Source: Roseovarius sp. (GTDB lineage Bacteria > Pseudomonadota > Alphaproteobacteria > Rhodobacterales > Rhodobacteraceae). From it: 64,000 nt of DNA. The notes below the pieces were generated by a model that ran no database searches, was not told the origin of the DNA, and worked only from the letters and a program-made list of their open reading frames with translations. The translations under genes were made by a program, and so were the position numbers. The stretch is from assembly GCA_029212365.1 (NCBI GenBank), contig JARGOC010000001.1, positions 124,001 to 188,000 on the forward strand, read 5' to 3'. Below, one piece after another: positions 53,228 to 62,273 of the stretch (the stretch's first letter is position 1; every line of letters starts with the position of its first letter).

Positions 53228-55318
53228 ATGGGGCAGTTAAGCTTTAGCAACATTTTCCAACCCACTGTCATGCTGGCACTAGCCCTCATGGCGATCATCG
53301 TGATGATGATCCTGCCAGTGCCTGCTTGGGTGTTGGATGTCGGGCTGGCGGCTTCATTTGCGTTGGCCATTCTGATCTTCACGGTGACGCTTTTTATCGA
53401 GCGCCCGCTGGATTTTTCGGCCTTTCCGACCATTCTTTTGGCCTCGCTGATGTTGCGGCTTTCTTTGAATGTTTCTTCGACCAAACTGATAATCGGTCAG
53501 GGGCATACAGGCACTGATGCAGCAGGTGAAGTAATCGAAGGCTTTGCCAACTTTATCATGGGTGGCAGCGTCTTTCTTGGCCTGGTGGTTTTCGGCGTTT
53601 TGCTGATCGTGAATTTCATGGTTATCACCAAAGGTGCTGCACGCATGGCCGAAGTCAGCGCGCGTTTTGCCCTAGATGGTATGCCTGGCAAACAATTGGC
53701 GATCGACAGTGATATGTCCGCTGGTGCCATCAACCACCAAGAGGCGAAAGAACGCCGCGAGCGTGAGCAACTGGAAACCACCTTTTTTGGCTCTCTGGAT
53801 GGTGCATCCAAATTCGTGAAGGGCGATGCGGTTGCCGGACTTCTCATTACACTTCTCAATCTGATAATGGGGTTGATCATGGGCGTTATCGTGCATGATA
53901 TGCCTATTGGCCGTGCGTTCGAAACCTACACAATTCTAACTGTGGGTGATGGGCTGGTCACTCAGATACCGGCGGTAATTATCTCTATTGCCTCAGCACT
54001 TCTGCTGGCGCGGGGCGGCGCACAAGGGGCGACCGATTTGGCGCTTGTCGCACAGTTGGGCCGTCACCCCTCGGCATTGGCCACGGTTGGCGTTCTTATG
54101 GGGTTGTTTGCACTGGTTCCGGGCTTGCCATTTGTGCCGTTCATGCTTGGTGCACTTGCATTGGGGGCGATGGCCTTTGCCATGATGCGTGCGCGAAAAG
54201 ACAAGGATTTGCTCAGCGACCCGACGGATCAAACTGTTGAGGCCCCTGCTGAGAAATCCCTCGGTGATATACTGGAACTGGATGATATCCATGTGGAGTT
54301 TGCCACGGACCTAGTTAATTTGGTACTGGATCCCGGCACTGGGCTCGATGTGCGAATTTCCAACATGCGCACCCATATCGCCACCCGCTTCGGGATGATT
54401 TTACCAGAAATTCGGTTGACCGATGATCCTGGTATTGCCCAGGGCACTTATGTGATCCGCATTCAGGGGGTCGAACAGGCTCGCGCCGTGTTGCATCCTG
54501 ATCAGATAATGGCACTTGATCCGGCGCGGCATGCCGATCTGCCATTTGGCGAGGATGTGCAAGAGCCGGTCTATGGAGCACCCGCCCGCTGGGTTTCCAC
54601 TGACGCTCAAGAAGACCTGGCGATCAGTGGTGTTACGCTCGTTGCCCCAGCAGAAGTGTTGGCCACCCATCTATTAGAGGTTATTCGCCGCAATCTCAGC
54701 CGCCTTTTGACGATGAAATCTATGCGTCGCCTTTTGGATGAAATGGTTAACCTCAGTGATCCGGTTCGCACAGAGGCCAACCGCAAACTTCTGGATGAAA
54801 TCATCCCGGACCGTGTACCTGCCGACCTGCTGCATGCGGTGCTGCGGCTTTTGTTGGCCGAGCAGGTTTCAGTCCGCAATCTGCCACTGATTCTTGAAGC
54901 GACCGCCGAAGGCCGTCAGCTTTACAATGCGCAGCCCGAAGCGATATGCGAACATGTGCGCCAGCGTCTGGGCTTCCAACTGGTCGCCAATTTGCAACGA
55001 GAAGATGGCAGCCTGCCACTTATCCAGCTGTCCCCTGAGTGGGAAGATACATTTTCCACTTATCAGATAGATTCAGAACCTAATCGCCTTGATGTGGCAC
55101 TGCCTCCTGAGCTTTTTAACACCCTGACAGAAGCTGTCTCATCCGAGGTCAGCAAAGTAGGTGATCAGGGCATTTATCCTGCAATTGTCACGTCAACCGC
55201 ACGACGGCGCTTTTTGCGCACGGTTTTGTCGGCACGCAATATTTCAAACCCGGTCCTGTCGTTTGAGGAAATCGGTGTTGATGCAAAACCCGCCCTAGTT
55301 GGCATGATCGCCGCATGA
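53228..55318 (+). CDS. flhA: flagellar biosynthesis protein FlhA
   Basis: FlhA forms the nonameric ring of the export gate and docks chaperone-substrate complexes. The 696-residue product has eight membrane helices in its first half and the family signature RFALDGMPGKQLAIDSDMSAGAINHQEAKERR in the cytoplasmic loop, plus LNLIMGLIMGVIVHDMP. The cytoplasmic domain (about 330-696) includes the PEIRLTDDPGIAQGTYVIRIQG and LLAEQVSVRNLPLILEA blocks. It overlaps fliR by four bases. The order flhA-fliR-flhB is usual in the order. Confidence 0.97.
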   Translation: MGQLSFSNIFQPTVMLALALMAIIVMMILPVPAWVLDVGLAASFALAILIFTVTLFIERPLDFSAFPTILLASLMLRLSLNVSSTKLIIGQGHTGTDAAGEVIEGFANFIMGGSVFLGLVVFGVLLIVNFMVITKGAARMAEVSARFALDGMPGKQLAIDSDMSAGAINHQEAKERREREQLETTFFGSLDGASKFVKGDAVAGLLITLLNLIMGLIMGVIVHDMPIGRAFETYTILTVGDGLVTQIPAVIISIASALLLARGGAQGATDLALVAQLGRHPSALATVGVLMGLFALVPGLPFVPFMLGALALGAMAFAMMRARKDKDLLSDPTDQTVEAPAEKSLGDILELDDIHVEFATDLVNLVLDPGTGLDVRISNMRTHIATRFGMILPEIRLTDDPGIAQGTYVIRIQGVEQARAVLHPDQIMALDPARHADLPFGEDVQEPVYGAPARWVSTDAQEDLAISGVTLVAPAEVLATHLLEVIRRNLSRLLTMKSMRRLLDEMVNLSDPVRTEANRKLLDEIIPDRVPADLLHAVLRLLLAEQVSVRNLPLILEATAEGRQLYNAQPEAICEHVRQRLGFQLVANLQREDGSLPLIQLSPEWEDTFSTYQIDSEPNRLDVALPPELFNTLTEAVSSEVSKVGDQGIYPAIVTSTARRRFLRTVLSARNISNPVLSFEEIGVDAKPALVGMIAA

Positions 55319-56085
55319 ACAATCTGGCAGCAGTTCTAAACCTGTCACAAGATGTGTTGTGGTTGCACTTTCTGGTGCTGTTGCGCGTGGGCCCGGTAAT
55401 GTCACTGTTTCCTGGGTTTGGCGAACGCTCCGTGCCTGCCCGAATCAAACTGGTGCTTACGCTGGCCATGACCGTTATTGTCGCCCCTGCCTCTCAACCG
55501 CATCTTGAGGCGTTGGTGGTTAACCAGCCGCCCATCGGATGGTTGGTGGTCAGCGAGACATTGGTCGGCCTGATAATCGGCATTGGGATTCGCCTATTTG
55601 TCCTGTCTCTACAAACCGCAGGTTCCATTGCGGCGCAATCAACCTCCCTTTCGCAAATATTAGGCAGCGCAGGGGTCACACCCTTGCCTGCTATGGGGCA
55701 CTTGTTGGTTGTGGGGGCGCTGGCTTTGGCGATGTTATTGGGCCTGCATGTGCGAGTCGCGCAGATGCTGGTATTGACCTACGGCGTATTTCCAGCAGCT
55801 GTCATGCCTGAGGCCGCAACAGTCGCGGCTTGGGGCGTGCGCCAAATCTCAGGTGCTTTTGCCCTGGCCTTCACGTTGGCCGCGCCCTTTGTGATCGTGT
55901 CTGTGCTGTACAATCTGACCCTCGGTATCATCAATCGGGCTATGCCTCAGATGATGGTTGTCTTTGTCGGCGCGCCGGTGATCACCGCAACTGGGATGGG
56001 CTTGCTTTTGTTTTTGGCACCTACAATGCTGTCACTTTGGGTTGATGCATTGCAGGGCTTTATCGCCAACCCGTTTGGGGGCTGA
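55315..56085 (+). CDS. fliR: flagellar export gate protein FliR
   Basis: FliR completes the FliPQR core of the export gate. The 256-residue protein has about six hydrophobic segments, with the family features LVLLRVGPVMSLFPGFGERSVPARIKLVLTLAM, VGLIIGIGIRLFVLSLQTAGSIAAQ and LAAPFVIVSVLYNLTLGIINRAMPQMMVVFVGAPV. It overlaps flhA by four bases and lies three bases before flhB, so the three genes are cotranslated. Confidence 0.95.
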   Translation: MNNLAAVLNLSQDVLWLHFLVLLRVGPVMSLFPGFGERSVPARIKLVLTLAMTVIVAPASQPHLEALVVNQPPIGWLVVSETLVGLIIGIGIRLFVLSLQTAGSIAAQSTSLSQILGSAGVTPLPAMGHLLVVGALALAMLLGLHVRVAQMLVLTYGVFPAAVMPEAATVAAWGVRQISGAFALAFTLAAPFVIVSVLYNLTLGIINRAMPQMMVVFVGAPVITATGMGLLLFLAPTMLSLWVDALQGFIANPFGG

Positions 56086-56088
56086 ACC

Positions 56089-57174
56089 ATGGCTGACAAG
56101 GAGGATGACGCCGAAAAATCACATGAACCAACGCCACAAAAGTTGCTGGAGAAACGCAAGAAAGGTGACATTGCACGATCAGCCGATTTGACCACCGCCG
56201 CGACATACGGGGGTTTCCTTTTGGTGGGGCTGTCTATTGGAGCCGACACGATTGAGCAAATGGGCTCTTCCATGGCGGCGCTCGTGGGTCAATCAGCTGC
56301 GATTGCCGATTTGGTATTTGAAGGTAGCGGTGCATCGGGACTCAGCGGATTGATGGCCAGTATTGGTTTGGCCTTGCTGGGCTGGTATCTGATACCGGCA
56401 GGTATGGGCCTGCTATCGGTTCTGGCACAACGCAGTTTCATCGTCGCAACTGACAAGGTGAAGCCAAAACTCTCCCGGCTTGATCCGATCGCCAATGCGA
56501 AGAAGAAATTCGGTATTTCCGGCCTGTTCGAGTTTACAAAAAGTTTTTGCAAACTGTTGTTTTACTCCATTCTGTTGGGGTTCTTCCTGACTTACAGAAT
56601 TGATGAAATGGCCGGGGCCATTCACGCGGAACCACACATGATAGGCGCATTGATGCTTCGGATGGTGGTCGAATTCATGTTTGTGGTGTTGCTCATAGCG
56701 CTTCTAGTAGGCGCCGCCGACTTTTTGTGGCAACGCCATGATTTTCTGCGCCAGAATCGCATGTCCTACCGAGAGCTTCAGGAGGAACACAAACGCCATG
56801 AGGGCGATCCGCATATGAAGCAAAAACGCCGACAGAAGGGGGCTGAAATAGCGGGGGCTCAGATGATGGCTGATGTGCCTGACGCCGATGTGGTGATCGT
56901 AAACCCAACCCACTATGCTGTTGCCTTGAAATGGAGCCGCGCGCCCGGATCTGCACCCACCTGCGTGGCCAAGGGTGTGGATCACATCGCTCTGTCAATT
57001 CGTGAGCTGGCCGAGGAAAACGGCGTTCCTATCCGACACGATCCACCCACCGCGCGAGCCCTGTACGCCACGACGCAAATCGGAGACGAGATTGATTCTG
57101 ATCACTACCGGGTTGTGGCTGCTGCTATCCGCTTTGCTGAAACTCTACGTCGTCGCGCGAAGAAATTCGGATGA
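56089..57174 (+). CDS. flhB: flagellar export switch protein FlhB
   Basis: FlhB controls export specificity by self-cleavage. The 361-residue protein has a charged N-terminus (EKSHEPTPQKLLEKRKKGDIARSADL), four membrane helices and the cytoplasmic domain with the cleavage motif NPTH (about residue 270, VVIVNPTHYAVALKW) and GVDHIALSIRELAEENGVPI. It overlaps the following coiled-coil gene by four bases. Confidence 0.96.
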   Translation: MADKEDDAEKSHEPTPQKLLEKRKKGDIARSADLTTAATYGGFLLVGLSIGADTIEQMGSSMAALVGQSAAIADLVFEGSGASGLSGLMASIGLALLGWYLIPAGMGLLSVLAQRSFIVATDKVKPKLSRLDPIANAKKKFGISGLFEFTKSFCKLLFYSILLGFFLTYRIDEMAGAIHAEPHMIGALMLRMVVEFMFVVLLIALLVGAADFLWQRHDFLRQNRMSYRELQEEHKRHEGDPHMKQKRRQKGAEIAGAQMMADVPDADVVIVNPTHYAVALKWSRAPGSAPTCVAKGVDHIALSIRELAEENGVPIRHDPPTARALYATTQIGDEIDSDHYRVVAAAIRFAETLRRRAKKFG

Positions 57175-57611
57175 CCCGCACAGCAAGTACCGAATTGGCT
57201 GAGCTGACCAACATATTGTTTCAGGCTGAACAATCCAAAATGCGTCAAGTGGTCGAGCAGGAAGCTGCTTTGCGCCGCGATCTGGCCCAGTTAGATGCGA
57301 GCCGCGAGGCAAATCTGGCACTTCCGACCGCAAAACTGCGTGCCGTGCGGCAGATCGGGGCAGATGTGCAATGGCAAGCCTGGCTGGGGCGCACGCGTGC
57401 TGATCTCAACCGTCGGTTAGCCCTGTGTCTTGTGCAAAAAGAACGAATGATGAAAGCGCTGCAACAAGCACATGGCCGAAAGTTGGCCGCCGACCAGATC
57501 AATACCGCTGCGCAAAAGGCCGGCGCATGTCACCTCGACAAGATTGCGAGGGAAAGCGAAGAGTCGTTGTCTGTTCTAAAGAGAATTCAGGCGGCACAGG
57601 CCCAGAATTAG
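57171..57611 (+). CDS. hypothetical coiled-coil protein, FliJ-like
   Basis: The 146-residue product is almost entirely helical and charged (KMRQVVEQEAALRRDLAQLDASREANL; VQKERMMKALQQAHGRKLAAD; ESEESLSVLKRIQAAQ), with no membrane segment or signal. The size and coiled-coil nature resemble FliJ, the export-ATPase stalk protein that is poorly conserved and often unannotated, and no other fliJ is seen in the window. It is coupled to flhB by an ATGA overlap and converges on the fliL-like gene. The FliJ idea is an inference. Confidence 0.6.
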   Translation: MTRTASTELAELTNILFQAEQSKMRQVVEQEAALRRDLAQLDASREANLALPTAKLRAVRQIGADVQWQAWLGRTRADLNRRLALCLVQKERMMKALQQAHGRKLAADQINTAAQKAGACHLDKIARESEESLSVLKRIQAAQAQN

Positions 57612-57624
57612 ACGGGTTCCAGAA

Positions 57625-58119
57625 TCATACATCCTGTCGGGCGATATCAGTTATGACAACCCCGGTGACAATTTTCCCAACCACATTTTGCGCCGCTTCG
57701 GTCAGTGAAGCTCGCAACACATCCAAATTGTTTCCATCGGTAAACCGGCCTTGAAATCCACCTATGTTGGCGTGATCAAACATCACCTGCAGCAACGCGT
57801 CACGCAGTTTGGGTTCGCGCGTGTAAATGATTTCAGTTTGGCCTGCATCCACTTCTATGCCCACAGACATCACAACCAGAGATTCGACTAAATCAACTGA
57901 AACAACGGGTATAACGAACTGGTTATTCAACTCGACATACTCTGGCATTTCTGCTTCGGCGGGTCCTTCTTCGACCATATGAGTGTCAGGCTCAGACATG
58001 TCCCCACAGGGATTGTGGTTTGCCATATCTGTTGGTGAAGACTTGAGTATGATCCCGGCACCAATACCGGCGCCCGCACCAATTAGGATGAGTAGAATGG
58101 GAAATAGTTTTCTTATCAT
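57625..58119 (-). CDS. FliL-like flagellar protein, second copy
   Basis: The 164-residue protein has one N-terminal membrane helix (residues 5-25, LFPILLILIGAGAGIGAGIIL), a short acidic linker and a FliL-type periplasmic domain (YVELNNQFVIPVVSVDLVESLVVMSVGIEVD, LRDALLQVMFDHANIGGF, VVGKIVTGVVITDI). It is a paralogue of the FliL at 47588 with low similarity, so it may have a different partner. It is the last gene of the leftward flgB-to-flgH run, nine bases after flgH. Confidence 0.78.
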   Translation of the reverse strand: MIRKLFPILLILIGAGAGIGAGIILKSSPTDMANHNPCGDMSEPDTHMVEEGPAEAEMPEYVELNNQFVIPVVSVDLVESLVVMSVGIEVDAGQTEIIYTREPKLRDALLQVMFDHANIGGFQGRFTDGNNLDVLRASLTEAAQNVVGKIVTGVVITDIARQDV

Positions 58120-58128
58120 TTTGTCCTC

Positions 58129-58857
58129 TTAGAAAGGCAATACAGCATCTAGAATCTGCTGGCCGTAACGGGGCTGTTGCACATCTGTGATCTGTCCTCG
58201 TCCGCCATAGGACACCCGCGCCGAAGCGATTTTATCGTATGTGATCTCATTCTGGCGCGATATATCTTCGGGCCGCACAAAGCCTTCAACCAGCAGCTCG
58301 CGCAACTCAAAATTGACACGTACTTCCTGACTGCCAGCAATCTCCAGAACGCCGTTGGGCAATACCTGCATAACAGTTGCGGCGACACGCAGAGTCAGTT
58401 TTTCGTTGCGTTTGACCGAACCATCACCGCCAGATTTGCCCGAACTGTCCAGTTCCACGGCATTGTCCAAAGACGCACCGTCTGGCAAATCTTCATTGAT
58501 GCGCTGGGGAAGGCCGAACAGATGTGGCACGCTCAGGTTTTCAGATCCACTGCGTGACCGAGATGTGGAATTCGAAATCTCTGCCTTTTCGTCAATTTCA
58601 ACCACGACGGTCAAGATGTCTCCGCGTTGCAGCGCACGCCGATCCCCCAACAAGGATTGTTTGCCACTGGCCCAGAGCGAAGCAGCGTCGGTATCACGTG
58701 CTGGATCGGCACGCAGTGGCAAACCAGGGTTTAACATTGCAGACCGTTCATCTGATTCCAGCTGTGGCGTCATTGTGGGAGGTTTGCCGATGTGATCCAT
58801 GCGCGCACAGGCCGCTGAAGCAAGAATTAGGCCAAAACAGAGACTGGTTTTTATCAT
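58129..58857 (-). CDS. flgH: flagellar L-ring lipoprotein FlgH
   Basis: FlgH forms the outer-membrane L-ring. The 242-residue precursor starts at the ATG at 58857 and has a lipoprotein-type signal (LILASAACARMD, Cys17 as the probable lipidated residue). The body matches the family: SLWASGKQSLLGDRRALQRGDILTVVVEIDEKAEISNSTSR, LPNGVLEIAGSQEVRVNFELRELLVEGFVRPEDI and VSYGGRGQITDVQQPRYGQQILDAVLPF. An upstream TTG in frame is less likely, because the ATG has its own AAAGGG. It follows flgA by 11 bases. Confidence 0.95.
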   Translation of the reverse strand: MIKTSLCFGLILASAACARMDHIGKPPTMTPQLESDERSAMLNPGLPLRADPARDTDAASLWASGKQSLLGDRRALQRGDILTVVVEIDEKAEISNSTSRSRSGSENLSVPHLFGLPQRINEDLPDGASLDNAVELDSSGKSGGDGSVKRNEKLTLRVAATVMQVLPNGVLEIAGSQEVRVNFELRELLVEGFVRPEDISRQNEITYDKIASARVSYGGRGQITDVQQPRYGQQILDAVLPF

Positions 58858-58868
58858 TCTGATCCCTT

Positions 58869-59291
58869 TCAACGAGACACCATCACGCGGCCATCAGGCA
58901 TCACCATGCCCATAACCGTGTGGCGCGATGATAGGTTCATGACGCGCACATACTCTCCAATCCCCGCCCGCGCGAGCGATCGGCCTTCGGTAGTAATCAT
59001 CAAACCGTTGGCATTAAACACCAGGGGCACAATCTGGTTTCGATCCACCATTGCAGGCGGGCCAATATCGCCAGGCCGGATTGGTCGGCCGGCATAAAGT
59101 GTGACTCGTGCTTCTTGTCCGATGATTTGTTGAGACCCAGTAAAGGCACCAGGGACATCAATCTTTTTCAGCACTAAATCCTGAGCCGTCAGGATGGATT
59201 GCGCGCGGATCGTACGGGCGGCAAACACGGTTTCGGCGCCTACAGGCGTGACGGAGAAAAAAAGCGCAATGAAGATAAGAACGCGCATCAT
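58869..59291 (-). CDS. flgA: flagellar P-ring assembly chaperone FlgA
   Basis: FlgA is a periplasmic chaperone for FlgI. The 140-residue precursor has a signal peptide (LIFIALFFSVTPVGAE) and a SAF domain (AARTIRAQSILTAQDLVLKKIDVPGAFTG, LYAGRPIRPGDIG) followed by the conserved C-terminal VPLVFNANGLMITTEGRSLARAGIGEYVRVMNLSSRHTVMGMV. It lacks the extra N-terminal domain of E. coli FlgA (219 residues), normal for alphaproteobacteria. It overlaps flgG by four bases. Confidence 0.92.
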   Translation of the reverse strand: MMRVLIFIALFFSVTPVGAETVFAARTIRAQSILTAQDLVLKKIDVPGAFTGSQQIIGQEARVTLYAGRPIRPGDIGPPAMVDRNQIVPLVFNANGLMITTEGRSLARAGIGEYVRVMNLSSRHTVMGMVMPDGRVMVSR

Positions 59292-60073
59292 CGCACCTGT
59301 GTCGTTGCGCCAAGCATCTGATCCGCTGCGGAAATTACTTTGGAGTTCAACTCATAGCCGCGTTGTGCCTCGATGAGTTCAGTCACCTCGCGCACCGGAT
59401 CAACGGAACTGTCCTCAAGGTATCCCTGGCGGAGGGTGCCCAAGCCATCCTCGCCGGGAGAGCCAATAATTGGCTGACCTGAGGCTTCGGTCTCGGTGAA
59501 CATGTTACTGCCAATCGCCTCCAACCCTTTGGGATTGGTGAACCCGGCCATGGTAATTTGACCCAGCAACTGCGCTTCTACATTGTCCTGGAAGTAGGCA
59601 TATACTTCTCCTGCCGAGTTGATCGACAGACTGCGTGCGTCCGATGGTATGACGATCTCAGGGGCAACTGCAAAACCATCAGATGTAACGATTAACCCCT
59701 CGCCGGTGCGCTTCAGCGCTCCATCGCGAGTATAGGCAGCTTGGCCAGATGGCAGTGTCACCTCCAGATACCCGCGGCCCTCAATAGCAACGTCCAGATC
59801 ACCATTGGTGGCAGAAAGTGAGCCCTGTGACAGATGCATGCTCACTGCTGCGGGGCGCACACCCAAACCCAATTGAACGCCTGTCGGCAAAACTGTGCCA
59901 TCGGCAGCATTCACTGTGCCGGCACGCGTCAATTGTTGATAGTGTAGATCGGCGAATTCGGTCCGACGAGCATTATACCCCGTCGTAGACATATTGGCGA
60001 GGTTGTTCGAGATTGTCTCAACCCGCATTTGTTGGGCCGCCATACCAGTCGCGGCAATTTTCAGGGCTCTCAT
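59288..60073 (-). CDS. flgG: distal rod protein FlgG
   Basis: FlgG builds the distal rod through the P and L rings. The 261-residue product has the N-terminal MRALKIAATGMAAQQMRVETISNNLANMSTTGYNARR, the rod-specific insert region with QLGLGVRPAAVSMHLSQGSL, and the C-terminal QGYLEDSSVDPVREVTELIEAQRGYELNSKVISAADQM. It follows flgF by 18 bases and overlaps flgA by four bases. Confidence 0.97.
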   Translation of the reverse strand: MRALKIAATGMAAQQMRVETISNNLANMSTTGYNARRTEFADLHYQQLTRAGTVNAADGTVLPTGVQLGLGVRPAAVSMHLSQGSLSATNGDLDVAIEGRGYLEVTLPSGQAAYTRDGALKRTGEGLIVTSDGFAVAPEIVIPSDARSLSINSAGEVYAYFQDNVEAQLLGQITMAGFTNPKGLEAIGSNMFTETEASGQPIIGSPGEDGLGTLRQGYLEDSSVDPVREVTELIEAQRGYELNSKVISAADQMLGATTQVR

Positions 60074-60091
60074 CGGGGGATCCTCTCGGGG

Positions 60092-60805
60092 TTAACGAAT
60101 GAATGTTTTTAGGGCTGCGCGGATACGTTCGTTCTCCGCATCGAGAAAGCTCTGACCCATTTCATAGGCGCGCTGTACCTCGATCATCCGGGCAATTTGA
60201 CTGACCGGATCAACATTGGCGCTTTCCAGAAACCCTTGTAAAACGCGACCATCCAGCACCGGATCAGTCCCGCCTGTCGTGCGAAACATCACACCGTCTT
60301 CGCGGATCAGATTGATTGGGTCGGTTGGTTGCACTAGCCCAAGTTGCGAAAGGGGGCGGCCATTTGCGCTAAGAGTTCCATCAGAAGAGACCGCCAGATC
60401 AGAGGCGTCGGGCGGCACAAAAATCGGTGCCCCGCCAGCATCCAGAACCCGAAATCCATCGGGTGTGACCAGATCTCCAACCGCCGAAAGAGAAAAACTG
60501 CCCGCACGGGTCAGCCGTTCACCTGAGGGGGTTTCGATCAGAAAAAACCCATTGCCTTCAATCGCAAAATCAAGCTGCCCACCGGTTTGCGTTAGGCCAC
60601 CTTGCAGGGTTGATGTGTTGCGAATATTGGCTTGCGCCATTGAGATGGAAGGCCCACCTTCTGTCCGTTGGACATACTCACCAAAGATCAGCCCCTCTTG
60701 ACGAAACCCGGTGGTGGCCGAGTTTGCGATGTTGTTGGCAATCACCTGAAGCTCGCGGGTCAACCCGACCTGCCGCGTCAATGTGGTATAGCTTGCGTTT
60801 TCCAT
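60092..60805 (-). CDS. flgF: proximal rod protein FlgF
   Basis: FlgF is a proximal rod component. The 237-residue product (ATG at 60805, with GGAGGG upstream; a GTG one codon earlier is also possible) has NASYTTLTRQVGLTRELQVIANNIANSATTGFRQEG at the start and the C-terminal VLQGFLESANVDPVSQIARMIEVQRAYEMGQSFLDAENERI. The family is related to FlgG but shorter in the middle. It lies three bases after fliQ. Confidence 0.94.
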   Translation of the reverse strand: MENASYTTLTRQVGLTRELQVIANNIANSATTGFRQEGLIFGEYVQRTEGGPSISMAQANIRNTSTLQGGLTQTGGQLDFAIEGNGFFLIETPSGERLTRAGSFSLSAVGDLVTPDGFRVLDAGGAPIFVPPDASDLAVSSDGTLSANGRPLSQLGLVQPTDPINLIREDGVMFRTTGGTDPVLDGRVLQGFLESANVDPVSQIARMIEVQRAYEMGQSFLDAENERIRAALKTFIR

Positions 60806-60808
60806 CAC

Positions 60809-61078
60809 TTACCCTCCGATGATCAATGGGATCAAACGCGACTGAAAGAAGGACACAAGTGTTTCGGTCATGAACCCCATGGTCAGCCAGAACACAGCGA
60901 CAATCGCGGCCAGTTTTGGAACGAATGTCAGGGTCAGTTCTTGGATTGAGGTCAACGCCTGGAATAGCCCCACTGTTAAGCCTGCGATCAATGCAACGCT
61001 CAGAATAGGGACTGAGATCATAACAGCAATCCATAGCCCCTGACGCATCGTATCGAAGAATACCACTTGATCCTGCAT
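60809..61078 (-). CDS. fliQ: flagellar export gate protein FliQ
   Basis: FliQ is the small two-helix subunit of the FliPQR gate. The 89-residue product (ATG at 61078) has helices about 14-37 (LWIAVMISVPILSVALIAGLTVGLFQ) and 50-75 (FVPKLAAIVAVFWLTMGFMTETLVSFF), with the family's ALTSIQELTLTFVPK between them. It lies between fliE (four bases away) and flgF, away from fliP and fliR, as is usual for Rhodobacterales. Confidence 0.95.
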   Translation of the reverse strand: MQDQVVFFDTMRQGLWIAVMISVPILSVALIAGLTVGLFQALTSIQELTLTFVPKLAAIVAVFWLTMGFMTETLVSFFQSRLIPLIIGG

Positions 61079-61082
61079 CGTC

Positions 61083-61373
61083 TTACACCGGCATCCGCAG
61101 GATTTCCTGATAGGCCTCAACTACTTTGTCACGCACGGTCACGGCGGTTTCCACAGCCAGTTCTGTCTGGGCCAGCGCGTGCACCAAGGCATGCGGATCG
61201 GCGTCACCTGTCATGGCTGCCTGTGCTGTCGCTTCGCCTTCTTGCAAAGTGGCCGCAAAATCCCGAGCCAGGTTTATTGCGGTTTCACCCACACCCGCCA
61301 CTTCGGCCTTTGGCGCAGTGGCGGGGCGGCTTGCTGCGTATTTTTGCACAGCATTCAGGGAACTGATTTCCAT
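61083..61373 (-). CDS. fliE: hook-basal body protein FliE
   Basis: FliE joins the MS ring and the rod. The 96-residue product (ATG at 61373, after GAGGAG) has the conserved C-terminal half: ALVHALAQTELAVETAVTVRDKVVEAYQEILRMPV. The N-terminal half is variable. It follows flgC by 25 bases in the leftward run flgB-flgC-fliE-fliQ-flgF. Confidence 0.92.
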   Translation of the reverse strand: MEISSLNAVQKYAASRPATAPKAEVAGVGETAINLARDFAATLQEGEATAQAAMTGDADPHALVHALAQTELAVETAVTVRDKVVEAYQEILRMPV

Positions 61374-61398
61374 TCTGGAACTCCTCTTTCTGCCGAAT

Positions 61399-61791
61399 TT
61401 ATCGGCGTAGTAGTTCAAGCAGACTGGACGACATTTGCCGTGCCTGATCGAACATTTTCAAATTGGCCTCGTAACTGCGTTGCGCTTCACGCGCGTCGGC
61501 AATTTCAATCACAAGGCTCACGTTTGACCCTTCATAGTGGCCTGTATCATCAGCCAGCGGATGGCTGGGGTCATACATCTGCGTCAGTGCAGATTTGTCC
61601 AAGTGCACGCGCCCGGTTTCCACATGGCCAACCGTTCCTGAGCCACCAAATTCGGTTTCAAAGCTCACGGTTTTGCGGCGGTATCCCGGCGTGTCAGTGT
61701 TGGCGATGTTTTCTGAGACATGACGCAACCGTTGCGCCTGGGCCTTCAACCCGCTTGCCGAGACAGAAAGTGCGTTTTGAAAATCACTCAT
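61399..61791 (-). CDS. flgC: proximal rod protein FlgC
   Basis: FlgC is a rod protein. The 130-residue product has NALSVSASGLKAQAQRLRHVSENIANTDTPGYRRKTVSF at the start and the C-terminal VSLVIEIADAREAQRSYEANLKMFDQARQMSSSLLELL. The length is near the family value. It follows flgB by 10 bases. Confidence 0.95.
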   Translation of the reverse strand: MSDFQNALSVSASGLKAQAQRLRHVSENIANTDTPGYRRKTVSFETEFGGSGTVGHVETGRVHLDKSALTQMYDPSHPLADDTGHYEGSNVSLVIEIADAREAQRSYEANLKMFDQARQMSSSLLELLRR

Positions 61792-61801
61792 CTATCTACC
61801 C

Positions 61802-62188
61802 TCACCCACGGCCCAGAGATGTGCGCAACAAGCCCATCGAGGATTTGTAGATCGCCAATGCGCGGTCGTGCTGTCGCTTGGCGTCCACTGCGTGGAGCAT
61901 TTCAAGTTCAAGCGAAACCGAATTCCCGTTCGGATCATGTTCACCTTCACGGGTGAACATGCTGGCCTCAAACTGGCTGCTTTGAGCAGCAAGATGAGAG
62001 GCACGGGTGGTCCGCAGACCGGGCCCGGTGGATGTGGCGCTGACAATTTCGGAAAATGGTTTGATATCACGCGCTGAATAATCGGGCGTATCGGCGTTTG
62101 CCATATTCTGCGCCAGGATAGTCTGGCGCTCTCCCGCATGCACGGCCATGGCATGGGCGGTGCGGAAAATGCTGAGTGTTTCGAACAT
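61802..62188 (-). CDS. flgB: proximal rod protein FlgB
   Basis: FlgB is the first rod subunit. The 128-residue product starts at the ATG at 62188 (MFETLSIFRTAHAMAVHAGERQTILAQNMANADTPDYSARDIKPF), with GAGGGAG upstream, and ends in the coil VSLELEMLHAVDAKRQHDRALAIYKSSMGLLRTSLGRG. It heads the leftward flgB-flgC-fliE-fliQ-flgF-flgG-flgA-flgH-fliL2 operon and is divergent from fliI across 85 bases. Confidence 0.94.
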   Translation of the reverse strand: MFETLSIFRTAHAMAVHAGERQTILAQNMANADTPDYSARDIKPFSEIVSATSTGPGLRTTRASHLAAQSSQFEASMFTREGEHDPNGNSVSLELEMLHAVDAKRQHDRALAIYKSSMGLLRTSLGRG

Positions 62189-62273
62189 CGGGGCTTCTCC
62201 CTCGGTGAATTTCAACCAAGGTTTAACCCTGATTCCTTTAGAAATTGTTTTCAGAAGTTTTATGGAGAGTTCG

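Noticed and set aside
62221-62245. CtrA box in the flgB/fliI divergent region
   Set aside because: TTAA and TTAG occur, but are 11 bases apart instead of 7.
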